NCBI GenBank assembly: GCA_010279815.1
Contig: QEOQ01000508.1
Location: forward strand, 4,432,004-4,496,003
Source: Brachionus plicatilis
Taxonomy: Eukaryota > Rotifera > Eurotatoria > Ploima > Brachionidae
Direction of reading: 5' to 3'
Length of the DNA stretch: 64,000 nucleotides
The translations under genes and the position numbers were made by a program. Below are positions 13,220 to 24,063 of the stretch, piece by piece (position 1 is the stretch's first letter; each line of letters opens with the position of its first letter). Below the pieces are notes generated by a model. It was not told the DNA's origin, searched no databases, and worked only from the letters and a program-made list of their open reading frames with translations.

Positions 13220-13420
13220 ACTGATAAAATTTCAACTAATTTTGTTTCCTATTTGAATGGGGCTTTTATTTTTTGTAAATGTTTATATTTTTTTTTGTTT
13301 TTTTGTTTTATTGTTTTTTCTATTCCATTGACTGCTTTGAATTCTAGATTGAAAATGACGCGGTCAAGTCTTATAGATAGGGAAGTAGACCAGACGACAA
13401 AAAAATTTTTCTCTCTCTCT

Positions 13421-13749
13421 NNNNNNNNNNNNNNNNNNNNNNNNNNNNNNNNNNNNNNNNNNNNNNNNNNNNNNNNNNNNNNNNNNNNNNNNNNNNNNNN
13501 NNNNNNNNNNNNNNNNNNNNNNNNNNNNNNNNNNNNNNNNNNNNNNNNNNNNNNNNNNNNNNNNNNNNNNNNNNNNNNNNNNNNNNNNNNNNNNNNNNNN
13601 NNNNNNNNNNNNNNNNNNNNNNNNNNNNNNNNNNNNNNNNNNNNNNNNNNNNNNNNNNNNNNNNNNNNNNNNNNNNNNNNNNNNNNNNNNNNNNNNNNNN
13701 NNNNNNNNNNNNNNNNNNNNNNNNNNNNNNNNNNNNNNNNNNNNNNNNN
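13421..13749. other. Assembly gap (329 N) after a CT microsatellite
   Basis: A run of unknown bases directly follows a (CT)n tract at 13411-13420, a typical place for a short-read assembly to break. It probably lies in the 3' UTR of the CREB3-like gene, because the first AATAAA after that stop codon is at 13801. Confidence 0.95.
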
Positions 13750-15428
13750 TTATTTTATGGTGAATGACATAAATTTATAAAATTTGTGATGTTTAAAAAC
13801 AATAAACTTTGGCTTATTATTTTCTAAGCTCGTTTTTCTGTTTGTTTATTTTATTTTGTTTAGCTTTAAATTTTAGTTGATAAAAACATTTTAAACAAAG
13901 CGCACACATAAACAGCCATTTAAAAATTTCGTAAATAATTTTTGTTATTTTTTTTATTTTTAATTACTGAAAATATTTTAAAATAAATGTTCTTCTAAAG
14001 ACTGTTTTTTATTTATTGTATCTATCCTATTAAAAGAAATTGTCCGGGAGCAGACTTGGCAATTCCATTTTAGAGGTCTTGGTAATCGGTGTCTGTATTT
14101 CGTAATCAAACAAACAAATACAGAAAATTGAATAAAAATTTTTTCAAATCAAAAATAGCAAAATATGTTAATCTTCTCTATGTACTTGTTGATTTAAAAA
14201 AATTAATTTTGTTATATTTAATTTTTTTGTCAAAGTCGAATTTGACGTAATTTTTGAAATAAATAAAATAAAGCATCTATTCTTTTGATATTGAGTATCG
14301 GTTGTTTATGCGTTTGAAAATTTAATGATTCCTGCTTGATTGGAATTTGATGGCATTGAAAGCAAAAATTATTTCTAATCTACATTATGTAACTAGAGAT
14401 AGCTTTAAGGTATTTTTTACTCAACAAAAAAAAGGGTAATTATGTTTTTCTGTGTACAATCAAGTGCAATTAGGATTATTTTTTTAAGGATTTTTATTTA
14501 GTTGATGAAAATAAATGAATCCTTATACAAACAAAAAATCAACTTTTATCCAGCGCCTTTGCTATAGAAGGCAACAATGTGCTGAAGATTTCTTTTTTTT
14601 TTTTATTTATTATTATTATGGCTTATTATGAAAATTAAAAGTATAATTCTAAAATTTTAGATTTTTTTTACTATATTTGCAAGATCATAATCAGATAAAA
14701 AATACTTTTAAATTGATTTTAACTGAGTTCATTAAAGATAAGGCATTTATCTTTTTGACAAGCGGGGTTAAGTTTTTAATTTTTTGTCGCTAGAAAATTT
14801 TTAATTGAATTTTGTTAAATTGATTAAAATTTAATTTAGTTTTTTTCATTGATAGGAGCTATTTAGGTCAAAGAGTCGGTTATTATTCTGATAAGTGGCG
14901 AATTTTTAATTTAGTAGTCATAGGATATCAAGTTGATATTTGAGGAATTTTTTTCTTTCGGTTTAGAAAGGTAATTCAATATTCAAGTGGTTTTTCAAGT
15001 AACATGACTCTATTTTAAAATATCTATAGACTTTTTAAGAGGATTTTTGGAGCAATATTTTTTGAAAAAAAAATGAAAACACAGCAATAGGCAGTAATTC
15101 ATTGAATTCGAATATTTTATCAAAAAACTGTGCTAGAAAATTATTGAAAATAAATTGAGTAATTGGTTAAACACTTGGTATGAAGAAAATTAAATTTTTA
15201 GCCTCCAGTTGCATTTGAACAAATATAGAGACTAATTTTTTTTCTATTCATTTTTTGCTTGAATAAAAATTTTTATGAAATAAATTTGAAGCAACAAGTC
15301 TGAAAGCCAAAATTTTGGCTTAGAATTGAGATAAAATAAATAAAATAAAAATTTTAATCAATTTTATTTCAAATTTTTAATTAGACAGTTTTTTTTTAAA
15401 TTTCAAAAATATCAAGAACATAAGTTAT
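13750..15428. other. Intergenic, no gene found
   Basis: AT-rich sequence between the gap and SERF, which is on the opposite strand, so both neighbours end here. It holds their 3' UTRs and poly(A) signals: AATAAA at 13801 for the CREB3-like gene, and TTTATT (reverse strand AATAAA) near 15363 for SERF. I see no repeats of note. Confidence 0.5.
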
Positions 15429-15623
15429 CTATTTTTTGTTTGCATCTGCGCTTGCTTTCTTTTCCTCTGCTAGCTTTTGCTTCAACTTCATCCGTTCCGC
15501 ATCGCGTAACTTTCTCTCTTCCAACGTAAGGCCCTTGTTGGCGTCAGTTTCTGATTGTTTGGTGCTTTTGTTATTTTTGAGATTTCTCTCTCGGGCCAAT
15601 TCACGCTGATTACCTCTAGTCAT
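15429..15623 (-). CDS. SERF family protein (small EDRK-rich factor)
   Basis: A single-exon ORF of 64 aa. It begins MTRGNQRELARERNLKN, the near-invariant N-terminus of SERF/4F5 proteins, followed by a charged Lys/Glu/Ala-rich helix (LTLEERKLRDAERMKLKQKL). The length matches the family (about 60 aa). SERF proteins are small, highly charged, RNA- and amyloid-interacting proteins whose cellular role is still debated. Fifteen nucleotides upstream of the ATG is a pyrimidine-rich acceptor (TTTTTTATAG on the minus strand), so a 5' UTR intron or trans-splicing is possible. Confidence 0.95.
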   Translation of the reverse strand: MTRGNQRELARERNLKNNKSTKQSETDANKGLTLEERKLRDAERMKLKQKLAEEKKASADANKK

Positions 15624-17900
15624 TGTGTGGAGTAAGCTCTATAAAAAAACAACTTGACCAACAGTCGAAGTCGAAATTTTACCCTAAACCAATCTAAATA
15701 AATAAATTTTTTAGATAACTTAGTTTTTAAGTAATTATTCTTAGAACTTTCTATCAAAAGCGCCATTGTTAATTCACAAGGCTCTGCATATACTCATATA
15801 CTTTTATTTCTAATAGATTTTGCAAGATTTTTTGATTCACGATCTCAGCGTGCAAATCAAATACCTTTCGAATTTTTATTCACATTTTTTCTCCCAAAAT
15901 CCAAAAAATTAAAATTTTTACATTGATTCCTAGGTAACCATTTGAAAAAATATATAAAAAACCAATTTTGTGCAATAATTTGGCTCGTTTTCCAAGAAAT
16001 TCAACTCAAAATAAACAATTTCACTTCAGCACTTTTGAGTATCCTAAAATCGAATTTTGTTAATAGGCTTATAGTTTTGTTTTTTATTATTAATAAAATT
16101 ATGTTCCTAAAACTTTGTCTACAGACTCGATTTGATTAAATAGACCTGCGAATATTGAACCCTTTTTTTATTTTATTTGAAGCATATTTATTTGTGCAAA
16201 AAGTTGGCTCGGGACTCTTCATTTATATGTTTGTTCTAGCAATAAAGAATTTTCTAGTAAATTTTATTCATTTTTTAGGTGATCAGATAACAAAGGTATT
16301 TTATCTGCTTTTCAAAGCAAATGAAGCGTTTAGTTTGAGCGCTGCCAACAGGCTTTGTGGCTGTAGTCACATTTTACTTTGGTAAAAAGTTTGGAGAAAA
16401 AACTCTGTTTTTTGCTGACGCAGATTGAAAAAGTAATTACCTCTTGAAAATTGTTTATTAGCAAAAAATCAAGTTGTCTAAAAAAAATATGAAAAAAATT
16501 TGAATAAAAAATTAAGTTATATTTAGTTACAAACATACTTTATTTTGTTTAATAATAGATTCCCTAACAATTCATCATACTTTAAAGTGACAAAAAATTG
16601 GAATAATATTAAGATACAATTTATGTTTTTTTTTTCTAGTAAATTGTATTTTTTGTCGAGTTTTTTTAAAAGCTATTCAATCGGATAATATTTTTGCTCT
16701 GACAAAAAAAATTGAAAAAAAAGGAAAGAGGTGAGCTCTTTTCTCTAAAACTCAATTTATGTAGGTGCATGGAAAATATGTTTTTTATTTAAATTAAAAT
16801 GTGTTTTTTGAATAGATTCGTATTTTCTTTTTTCTCATCGCGTTGAAGTTTATTCGTCTTTTAAAAGCTAATTTAGTTTTAAATACGTCAATTTTGGCCA
16901 ACTTTAGGTCAAGCGTAAATTGTTTATCTAAATAATGGAATTTAAATTTGAATTATTTTCAAGAAAATTCATTCTCATTTGCCGTTAAATGTCAGAAAAG
17001 AAATATTTATATTTTTATTTTTTCTATTTCATCCCAGTGTCAAATTGAAAATAAACACTTTGTTTAAAATCAATTTAGAATGGGTGGACAAACGGACACA
17101 GTAGAATTTTTGCAATTTTTTTGTCGTTTTACCTGGGCGAAACAACACAGGTCATTACTTAAATACAGATAGGATTTTTATTTTTTTCTAAATAAGCATA
17201 ACTCATTCAAAATTTTAAAATAATTTTTTTTTCAAGATCAAAAAAAATCTGTATCATAGTTACGCATTTTATCTTTTAAAGCAATTAGCCTATTTTTTCT
17301 CAAATTATCTATTTTTTTCTCAAAATTTGATATTAATAAAAAAAATTTTGTTTGATTAATTTTTAAGCTTTCAAGAAAAAGCTTTAAATAATCAAGTGAC
17401 ATTAATGATAACTTATTAATCAACATGACATCTTTTCAGAGATCATAAAGAGGAAATTCTAAATTAAGTTAGCTTAGTTCAAAGCTGCATTGATTTGGTC
17501 GGAGCTGGTCGCTACGTTGGTTTAGTGTTGGACTAGAAAAAAGCAAAAAGGAATAAGAGAAAATAGATTTTGAAATTTTGAAATTTTGAAATCCCTTGGA
17601 CTGGATTAAATTCAAATTAAAAAATGAATTATTTATGGATTAGTTTTTATTTAAATTTTTTCATTCTTTTTTTAGTAGCCTTATGTAAGTTGGTATTTAT
17701 CTAGAACATTACTATTGTTCAAATTCAAGGTTAAGTTCGTATGTGATGGTGTAATGAGCTACCATACAAGTTTTCCTAGTAGGACTTCTCCGCAGGTTTT
17801 TTTCGGTAGCTAACTCTTAATTTCTTTAAATAGTTAACAAAAATTTTGTATCATTGTTAGGCACTTTGAATTTTTTTACAAAAAAACAAATATTATAAAT

Positions 17901-18520
17901 GCCGAAGCTAAAGTTATGACGGACCAAAACATGTTCTGTAAATTGTGGCAACTCTGTACCACCAATTTACTGATTCTGCAAAACTCTGCAATAAATCTGC
18001 AAAATTCAAAAATTTTAAAATGTCTGTGAATTACTTTAATTATTTGTTTTTTATTTGGTAATTAAGAAAAATGAATAAAAATAAGGTTTAAGTCGAGTCT
18101 TTTTTAATGTTATTTAGTGTTGTTTTACATCTTATCATGTGTGAATATGGGATATTTTATTATATCCCATAAATTCATTATTAGTGTTCAAAAATTCGAG
18201 GATGAATTTAATTAATTTGTCTAACCTTAAATTGTAAAAAAGAATTTTTTAGTTTAATTTTTTTTTTTAAATGGAATTATGTATTTTGTAAATTAAAATT
18301 AGAAAAATTTTTTTTAAATAAGAAACTTATGCAATTTTTTTATTTGTATTCAAACTATATTATAATTTTTTTTTTCTTTTTTGTCCATGGGACTTCAAAA
18401 TTTTAATAATAATAAAAATATATTAAAAATCCAACTTATCTCTAAGTGGTGATACAGAGGACGTGTCAGTTGCTACAATCTTCAGAACATGTTTAGGACA
18501 GTCAGAACTTAAGCTTTGGC
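17901..18520. repeat. Inverted-repeat element with GCCGAAGC ends
   Basis: The left end GCCGAAGCTAAAGTTATGAC, followed by AAACATGTTCTGTAAATTGT, is matched in reverse at the right end (AGAACATGTTTAGGACAGTC, then AGAACTTAAGCTTTGGC). The arms are about 70 bp and imperfect. Just inside the left arm is the block ACTCTGCAATAAATCTGCAA, the motif shared with other elements in this window. No clean target duplication was seen. Confidence 0.6.
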
Positions 18521-19015
18521 ATTTTTAATATTTTGTTTTTTGTAGCAAAATTGACAATGGCTCGTGTTTAGGTATTTTATTTTCAAAAGCCTCAAAAGAC
18601 TTTATTTTTTTGTTGCCTAAAATTTGAAATGATCTTTTATCAATTAATTTAAAAATAAAATTTATGTAATTATTTTTTCGAACATTTCAAGAAAGAGTCA
18701 ATAAATTGTTACCATGGGAAACCTTGAAGACAAATATAAAGTCGCCTCGTTAAATTTATTTTGTTTGCATTAATTAAAATAAACAAAGCAAAAACTCAAC
18801 AAAAAGCTAAGCTAAAAATGATCACTTGTTTATTTTATTTCAATGCTATTAGCATAAAACGAGCTAGAAAAAAAAAATTTTATTTTCGCTTTTTTTCTCT
18901 CTTTAGAACATAGAACCAAAAATTAAAATTTCTTCATAATTTCCAATTCTATGCGTATGTGCATCTCAGCTGCATCCCCACACACATACATACATCCATA
19001 CACATATAAAAATAA

Positions 19016-19018
<3 letters not shown>

Positions 19019-19049
<31 letters not shown>
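19019..19049. repeat. (TA)n microsatellite
   Basis: About 15 uninterrupted TA dinucleotides, about 300 bp upstream of the CK1 start codon. Confidence 0.9.
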
Positions 19050-19054
<5 letters not shown>

Positions 19055-19348
19055 ATATGTGATATACTTAACCCTGTTTGAGCATATTTTCTCTCTTTTT
19101 TCTCTGCGTATTTCTCATCAAATGCCTTGCGATATTTGCTGCGAATAATTTATCCAAAGATAGTCAATCGATAAAGTTGAATAGCAAGCATTGTAGGCAA
19201 ATATTTTAGCTAAGTCTGAGAGCGCACTAAAGCGAATGTGGCTTGGAAAAAAGCTGAAAAAAAAAAATTAAAAAAAAATGTTGAAAAAAAAGTTGAGAAA
19301 AAAGAGCTTTATTTTGTTAAATTTTTTTAGATTTGGTTTTTTTTGTAA

Positions 19349-21482
19349 ATGGAACTTCGGGTAGGTCAAAAGTACCGTTTAGGTCGCAAGATCGGCAGTG
19401 GCTCATTCGGCGACATCTATCTGGGCTACAACATAGTGACCAATGAGGAGGTGGGCATCAAGCTCGAGTGCACCAAGACCAAGCACCCGCAGCTGCACAT
19501 AGAGAGCAAGATATACAGGCTGTTGCAGGGCGGAGTGGGCATTCCGGCGCTGAAGTGGTGCGGAGGCGAGGGCGACTACAACGTGATGGTGATGGAGCTG
19601 CTGGGGCCCAGTCTCGAGGACCTGTTCAACTTTTGCTCGCGCAAATTCAGCCTGAAGACAGTACTTCTGCTCGCGGACCAGACCATCAGCCGTATTGAGT
19701 ACATCCACTCGAAGAACTTCATTCATCGGGACATCAAGCCTGACAACTTTCTGATGGGTCTGGCCAAAAAAGGCAACCTAGTGTACATAATTGACTTTGG
19801 CTTGGCCAAAAAATTCCGCGATCCGCGCACTCACCAGCACATCGCGTACCGTGAGAACAAAAATTTGACCGGCACTGCGCGCTACGCGTCCATCAACACG
19901 CACATGGGCGTAGAGCAGAGTCGCCGAGACGATCTCGAATCGCTCGGCTACGTGTTCATGTACTTCAATCGGGGCTCGCTGCCCTGGCAGGGCCTCAAGG
20001 CTCAGACCAAGCGGCAAAAGTACGAGAGGATAAGCGAGAAAAAAATGGCCACCAGTGTTGAGGAGCTGTGCAAGGGCTTTCCCACCGAATTCTGTAATTA
20101 TCTTGGCTATTGTCGTTCGCTGAGATTCGACGATCGACCTGACTACCAATACCTGAGACAACTATTCCGCAATTTGTTCCATCGTCAAGGTTTCACCTAC
20201 GACTTCATGTTTGACTGGAACAATCTTAAATTTGTAAATAAATTTTTTTTTAATTTTATTCATTTGAAAATTGTTTTAATTTAAAAAAAAAAAAAGATCA
20301 AAAAAAATTAATTTAATTTTTTTTATCAATTTTAAGACAGAATCTGGAATTTTTTTTTTTAATTTTAATCACAATTTTTTTTAATTTTATTCATTAAAAG
20401 AATTCTTTTAATTTAAAAACGATTAAAAAAAAATTATCTAATTTAAGGTTAATTTTTAAAAAATTTTAATTTTAGTCATAGACCATAAAATCAAAAAAAA
20501 ATTTTATTTCTATTTTAAAAAATTTTTTTTATCATTTTTAGACAAATTCTGAAATTTTTTTTTTAATTTTAATTAAAATTTTTTTACATTTTATTCATTA
20601 AAAAAATTCTTTTAATTTAAAAACGATTAAAAAAAAATTATCTAATTTAAGGTTAAATTTGAAAAAATTTTAAAATTTAGTCATAGACCATAAAATCAAA
20701 AAAAAAATTTTTTATCAATTTAAAGACAAATCTGAATTTTTTTTTTCAATTTTATTTATTAAAAAAAAATTATTTTTCTTTAATTTTAGGGTCAAAAACT
20801 TAAAAAATTTTTTTCCTCAATTTTAAGAACTTAATTTCGAAAAAAGGCATACTTTTTGAGTACTCAAACATTTTTTCAATTTTAATTAAAAATTTTTTTT
20901 CAATCAAATTCAAAACAATTTGAAAAATATTTTAATAGTTTTGAAAGAAAAAATTTTCTAGTCCAATTCAAAAAAATTTAATTAAATTATAGAGCTCAAC
21001 AAATTTTTTTTTCAATTTTATTCACAAAATTAATAAATTTAAATCTAATTGAAAGTATATATTTTCTAAAGACTTAATATAATGCATTAAAATATTCTTT
21101 TAATTCAATTATAGCCCAAAAACTCAAAAAATATTTTTTTCCAAATAAAATATTAAATATAACTAAAGGCATAAGCTCGAAAAAATTTTTTAAAATTTAT
21201 TCAAAAATATTTTTTTAATTTTTAAAATTCTAGTTTAAATAAATCTATTTATTTTATCAGGCGAATAGCTCAAATGCGAACAAATCTAACCAAGAGGCAA
21301 ATGGCGAACAGAATCAGGCTATCAATGCAGCCGCTCAGCGTCAGCCGAGTTCGGCCGCATTGGCTCCAGCCCGCCAGCAAACAGCGCTGGTGAACAACTC
21401 GTCCGGATCGGCCATACAACAAATAGCACCTCAGCATCTAATCAGCACTAATAACAACTTAGTTAACCCCGGAAAATTTTGA
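19349..21482 (+). CDS. Casein kinase 1 delta/epsilon (Ser/Thr kinase)
   Basis: Exons are 19349-20233 (295 codons) and 21261-21482, joined in phase 0, giving 368 aa. The N-terminus [20 protein letters not shown] and the end of the kinase domain (FDWNNLKF) identify the delta/epsilon branch rather than alpha. All kinase elements are present: glycine loop GSGSFGD, catalytic Lys in [14 protein letters not shown] catalytic loop, DFG at IIDFGLAKK, the CK1-specific SIN in place of APE ([10 protein letters not shown]), and the [13 protein letters not shown] nuclear-localisation segment. Members act in circadian clock, Wnt and Hedgehog signalling. The tail is only 73 aa, rich in Asn, Gln, Ala and Ser, shorter than vertebrate tails of about 120 aa that carry autoinhibitory phosphosites. 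An acceptor-like TTTTTTTAG ends 18 nt before the ATG. The coding exons are markedly GC-richer than the intron. Confidence 0.97.
20380..20710. repeat. About 204-bp tandem duplication in the CK1 intron
   Basis: A block containing AAAAACGATTAAAAAAAAAT, then TATCTAATTTAAGGTTAA and TTTAGTCATAGACCATAAAA, occurs twice with the GATTAA mark at 20421 and 20625. The rest of the 1,027-bp intron is related low-complexity AT sequence. Confidence 0.7.
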
Positions 21483-22810
21483 GCACACTGTTCCGCGATC
21501 TGAGTTCATTTCTTAAAGGACATTTTTTGTCTAGTAAAAAAAATAAAAAAAAATTCTCTTTTTTTTGATTCTTTTCTCTTTCCCTTTTGAAATATTGAAA
21601 TTTTTCTTGCTTAAGTTTTTAACGCCGTATGACCCATTCTAGATGGCCTATAACGATTTGTATGAGGGAAATTGTTTTTTTTTTATTGATTGTTTTTTTT
21701 TTCTTTCTTTCTTTTTTTCTAGCAGCTTTATTATGATGAAGAAAAATTTCAATATTTTATGTGAATTGTAAAATTTAGAAATTTGTAAATTTGTTTTTTT
21801 TTTTTGTTTGTCTAATCGGAGAGCATTTTCCGCACACGGAATGTTCACCAGATAGGTAAAAGTCGATCAAGTGTACCTGGACTTACAAACACATGCATTG
21901 TATTATTTTTATCATTTAACATGTGATCATGGTCATTTAATTTTTTAATGAATTTTTACATTTTGTCTGGGAAGATATACAATTTTTTATTATTTGTTTG
22001 ATTTAAAGACATAATAAAACAAGATTAAATAATTTAATATTTTGTGTTTTATCATCGACCATTCATTAATTCAACATTTAAATAAAAATTTATAAAATTT
22101 AATTTTAATTAAAATCTATGAATTTTTGCGTTTAAATGAAAGAAGGATTAGATTATTTGAAAAAACAAAGTTTTAGGGGATGAAAAACTTTTAAAAAATT
22201 AATCAAATAGTAATTCAATTTAACAGTTCGAATAAAAATGGACTGTTTTAGATAACAAGATAAAAAAGAATCCAAAGTCTGTTCGCCCTTTATGGACAAA
22301 AAATGATAAAATAAATTAAATTTTTTTTTTTGAGTCATATTAATGACTAATTATTTATCTAATTTTTTTAAAGTCAAGTAATGTTACTTTAATTTTAGTC
22401 ACTTTGACTTTAACTATACCGCCACATTAACTACTTGGAACGACAAAAAATTAATGTTGTTCGGACTTTTTTATAAAAAATTTAATTGATTGATTTGACT
22501 TAAAAAAAAAAATAAGTCATGACTTTGACTTAAAATTTTGTGACTTAGACTTAAACTTGTGACTTAAAAACAAGTCTGATTATCATTATTTTTTATTTTG
22601 TTATTATTTATAGATAATAACATAGTCTCAAGTCTCATAGGTAAAATTGTATAAATAAAATTTTCTAAGAATAAATGTTATTCCTAGATGATGGACTAAT
22701 TGGAGAATTCTGAAATTTTTTAGGTATTGTGAAATTCAAATACAAAATTAACAAAATTTTTTCATTTTTTGAAGAATTAAAATTAAATTTTATAAAACAT
22801 ATTAAAAAAA

Positions 22811-23009
22811 ATACTGAAACATAGTGCAACATACTTTGCTGCACCTTTATTGCCTAAAATAAAATCATTGTTTTCTTTTTTTTAATAAATTAAACCAATA
22901 ATCAATTTAAATATTATTGATATTTAATTTTTCGTCTTATTAAAGCTTGAGAAAAAGTATTTTAAGGAAAAAAAGGTGCAACAAAGTATGTTGCACTTTG
23001 TTGCAGTAT
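22811..23009. repeat. Foldback MITE (ATACTG ends)
   Basis: The left arm ATACTGAAACATAGTGCAAC continues into ATACTTTGCTGCACC. The right arm is its inverse, GGTGCAACAAAGTATG, then TTGCACTTTGTTGCAGTAT. The arms are about 40 bp around a 120-bp AT-rich core. The target duplication is unclear in the A/T-rich flanks. Confidence 0.7.
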
Positions 23010-24038
23010 TTTTTATATTTTATTAACTCTGATTTTAATTTATCAAAAAAGGAAGAATTTTTGTTCAATTTGTATTTAATTTTTACAATACCAATTTTTT
23101 AGCATGGTATGCTTTTTTTTTAGTTTCCAATTTATGTAAAAATCAATAAAAAAAATTTGACTTCTTGGACAGAACTATGATCCACATATCTTGGATCTGT
23201 CCCTCTTTAAGTTTCAGATCATATTCAAATTTTAACCTCCAGTTCATCGTTGATCGATCCTGCATTTCTTTTTACTTTGGATGTTTAAAATGATTATTTC
23301 AGCTTGCATTCAAAAATTAAATGCCCAAGCTACTTCATCTTCTGCAAATCATGGTCAATATTGGTTCTGTTCTTGCTTTTCTGTATACCTCTCCGTTTGA
23401 ATAGATTGATGCGATTCGGTCTTCAAACTGAGAAAATTCACTTCCAAACAAGCTAATATCTAGAAACAGCATTTCTAGCCTTCATAAATCAGATGATGAT
23501 GCAAGATGATAAAAGAAAAATATGTTGAAGTGAAAAAACGTGAATATCACGTTATTATACGAAAATTAAACAATGTTAAAAATTATATAATACTTAAAAC
23601 AAAAATTTGTCATGTTTTTTCATTTTTGCATCGGAATTTTTCTTTAAAAAATATTTATTAAATCTTTATTTAATGGTGATGTAATTGCAACATAAAAAAA
23701 TTTAAAAAACATAAAATTTTAATGCTTTTATCAAAACGAATATTTTTGGTTTTTGAATTTTTCTCATATTGCTAATTAAAAATACGACTTGAAATTTTTA
23801 ATTCTTAAAAAACCAAAATTTAAGTTTTTTAAATCACCAAAAAACCAATTTTAGCTGAATCATCTGACTTTCTAAGTTGACGAAATATTGAAAAAATAAT
23901 ATTTGAAAAATGAATGCCATTTTTTGTGTAGACTAGACTAAGAAAGTGAAATCATTCTTCAAGATTAATTCTTTAATCAGACCAAGATTTTACAATTTAT
24001 CACTAATTAAGTCTAGATCATTTTTTTATAATTAATTT

Positions 24039-24063
24039 AATTTAATTTAATTTAATTTAAAAA
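24039..24063. repeat. (TTTAA)n microsatellite
   Basis: About five uninterrupted 5-bp units. Confidence 0.8.

Larger units (their letters stand above)
15624..19348. other. Intergenic between divergent SERF and CK1
   Basis: About 3.7 kb of AT-rich DNA between divergently oriented genes. Short open frames here (for example 15942-16139, 16155-16385) are low-complexity Phe/Leu/Ile-rich translations with no family signature. It contains an inverted-repeat element (17901-18520) and a TA microsatellite (about 19019-19049). The promoter of CK1 must lie in the last part. Confidence 0.5.

Noticed and set aside
13253..13780. Open frame of 175 codons
   Set aside because: It reads through 329 unknown bases; the known parts are low-complexity and lie in the presumed 3' UTR of the CREB3-like gene.
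15942..16536. Phe/Ile/Leu-rich frames upstream of CK1
   Set aside because: Composition is that expected from AT-rich DNA; no signal-peptide-plus-domain layout and no splice context.
19403..20161. Antisense frames across the CK1 exon (107 and 127 codons)
   Set aside because: They are shadows of a GC-rich conserved kinase exon; no independent features.
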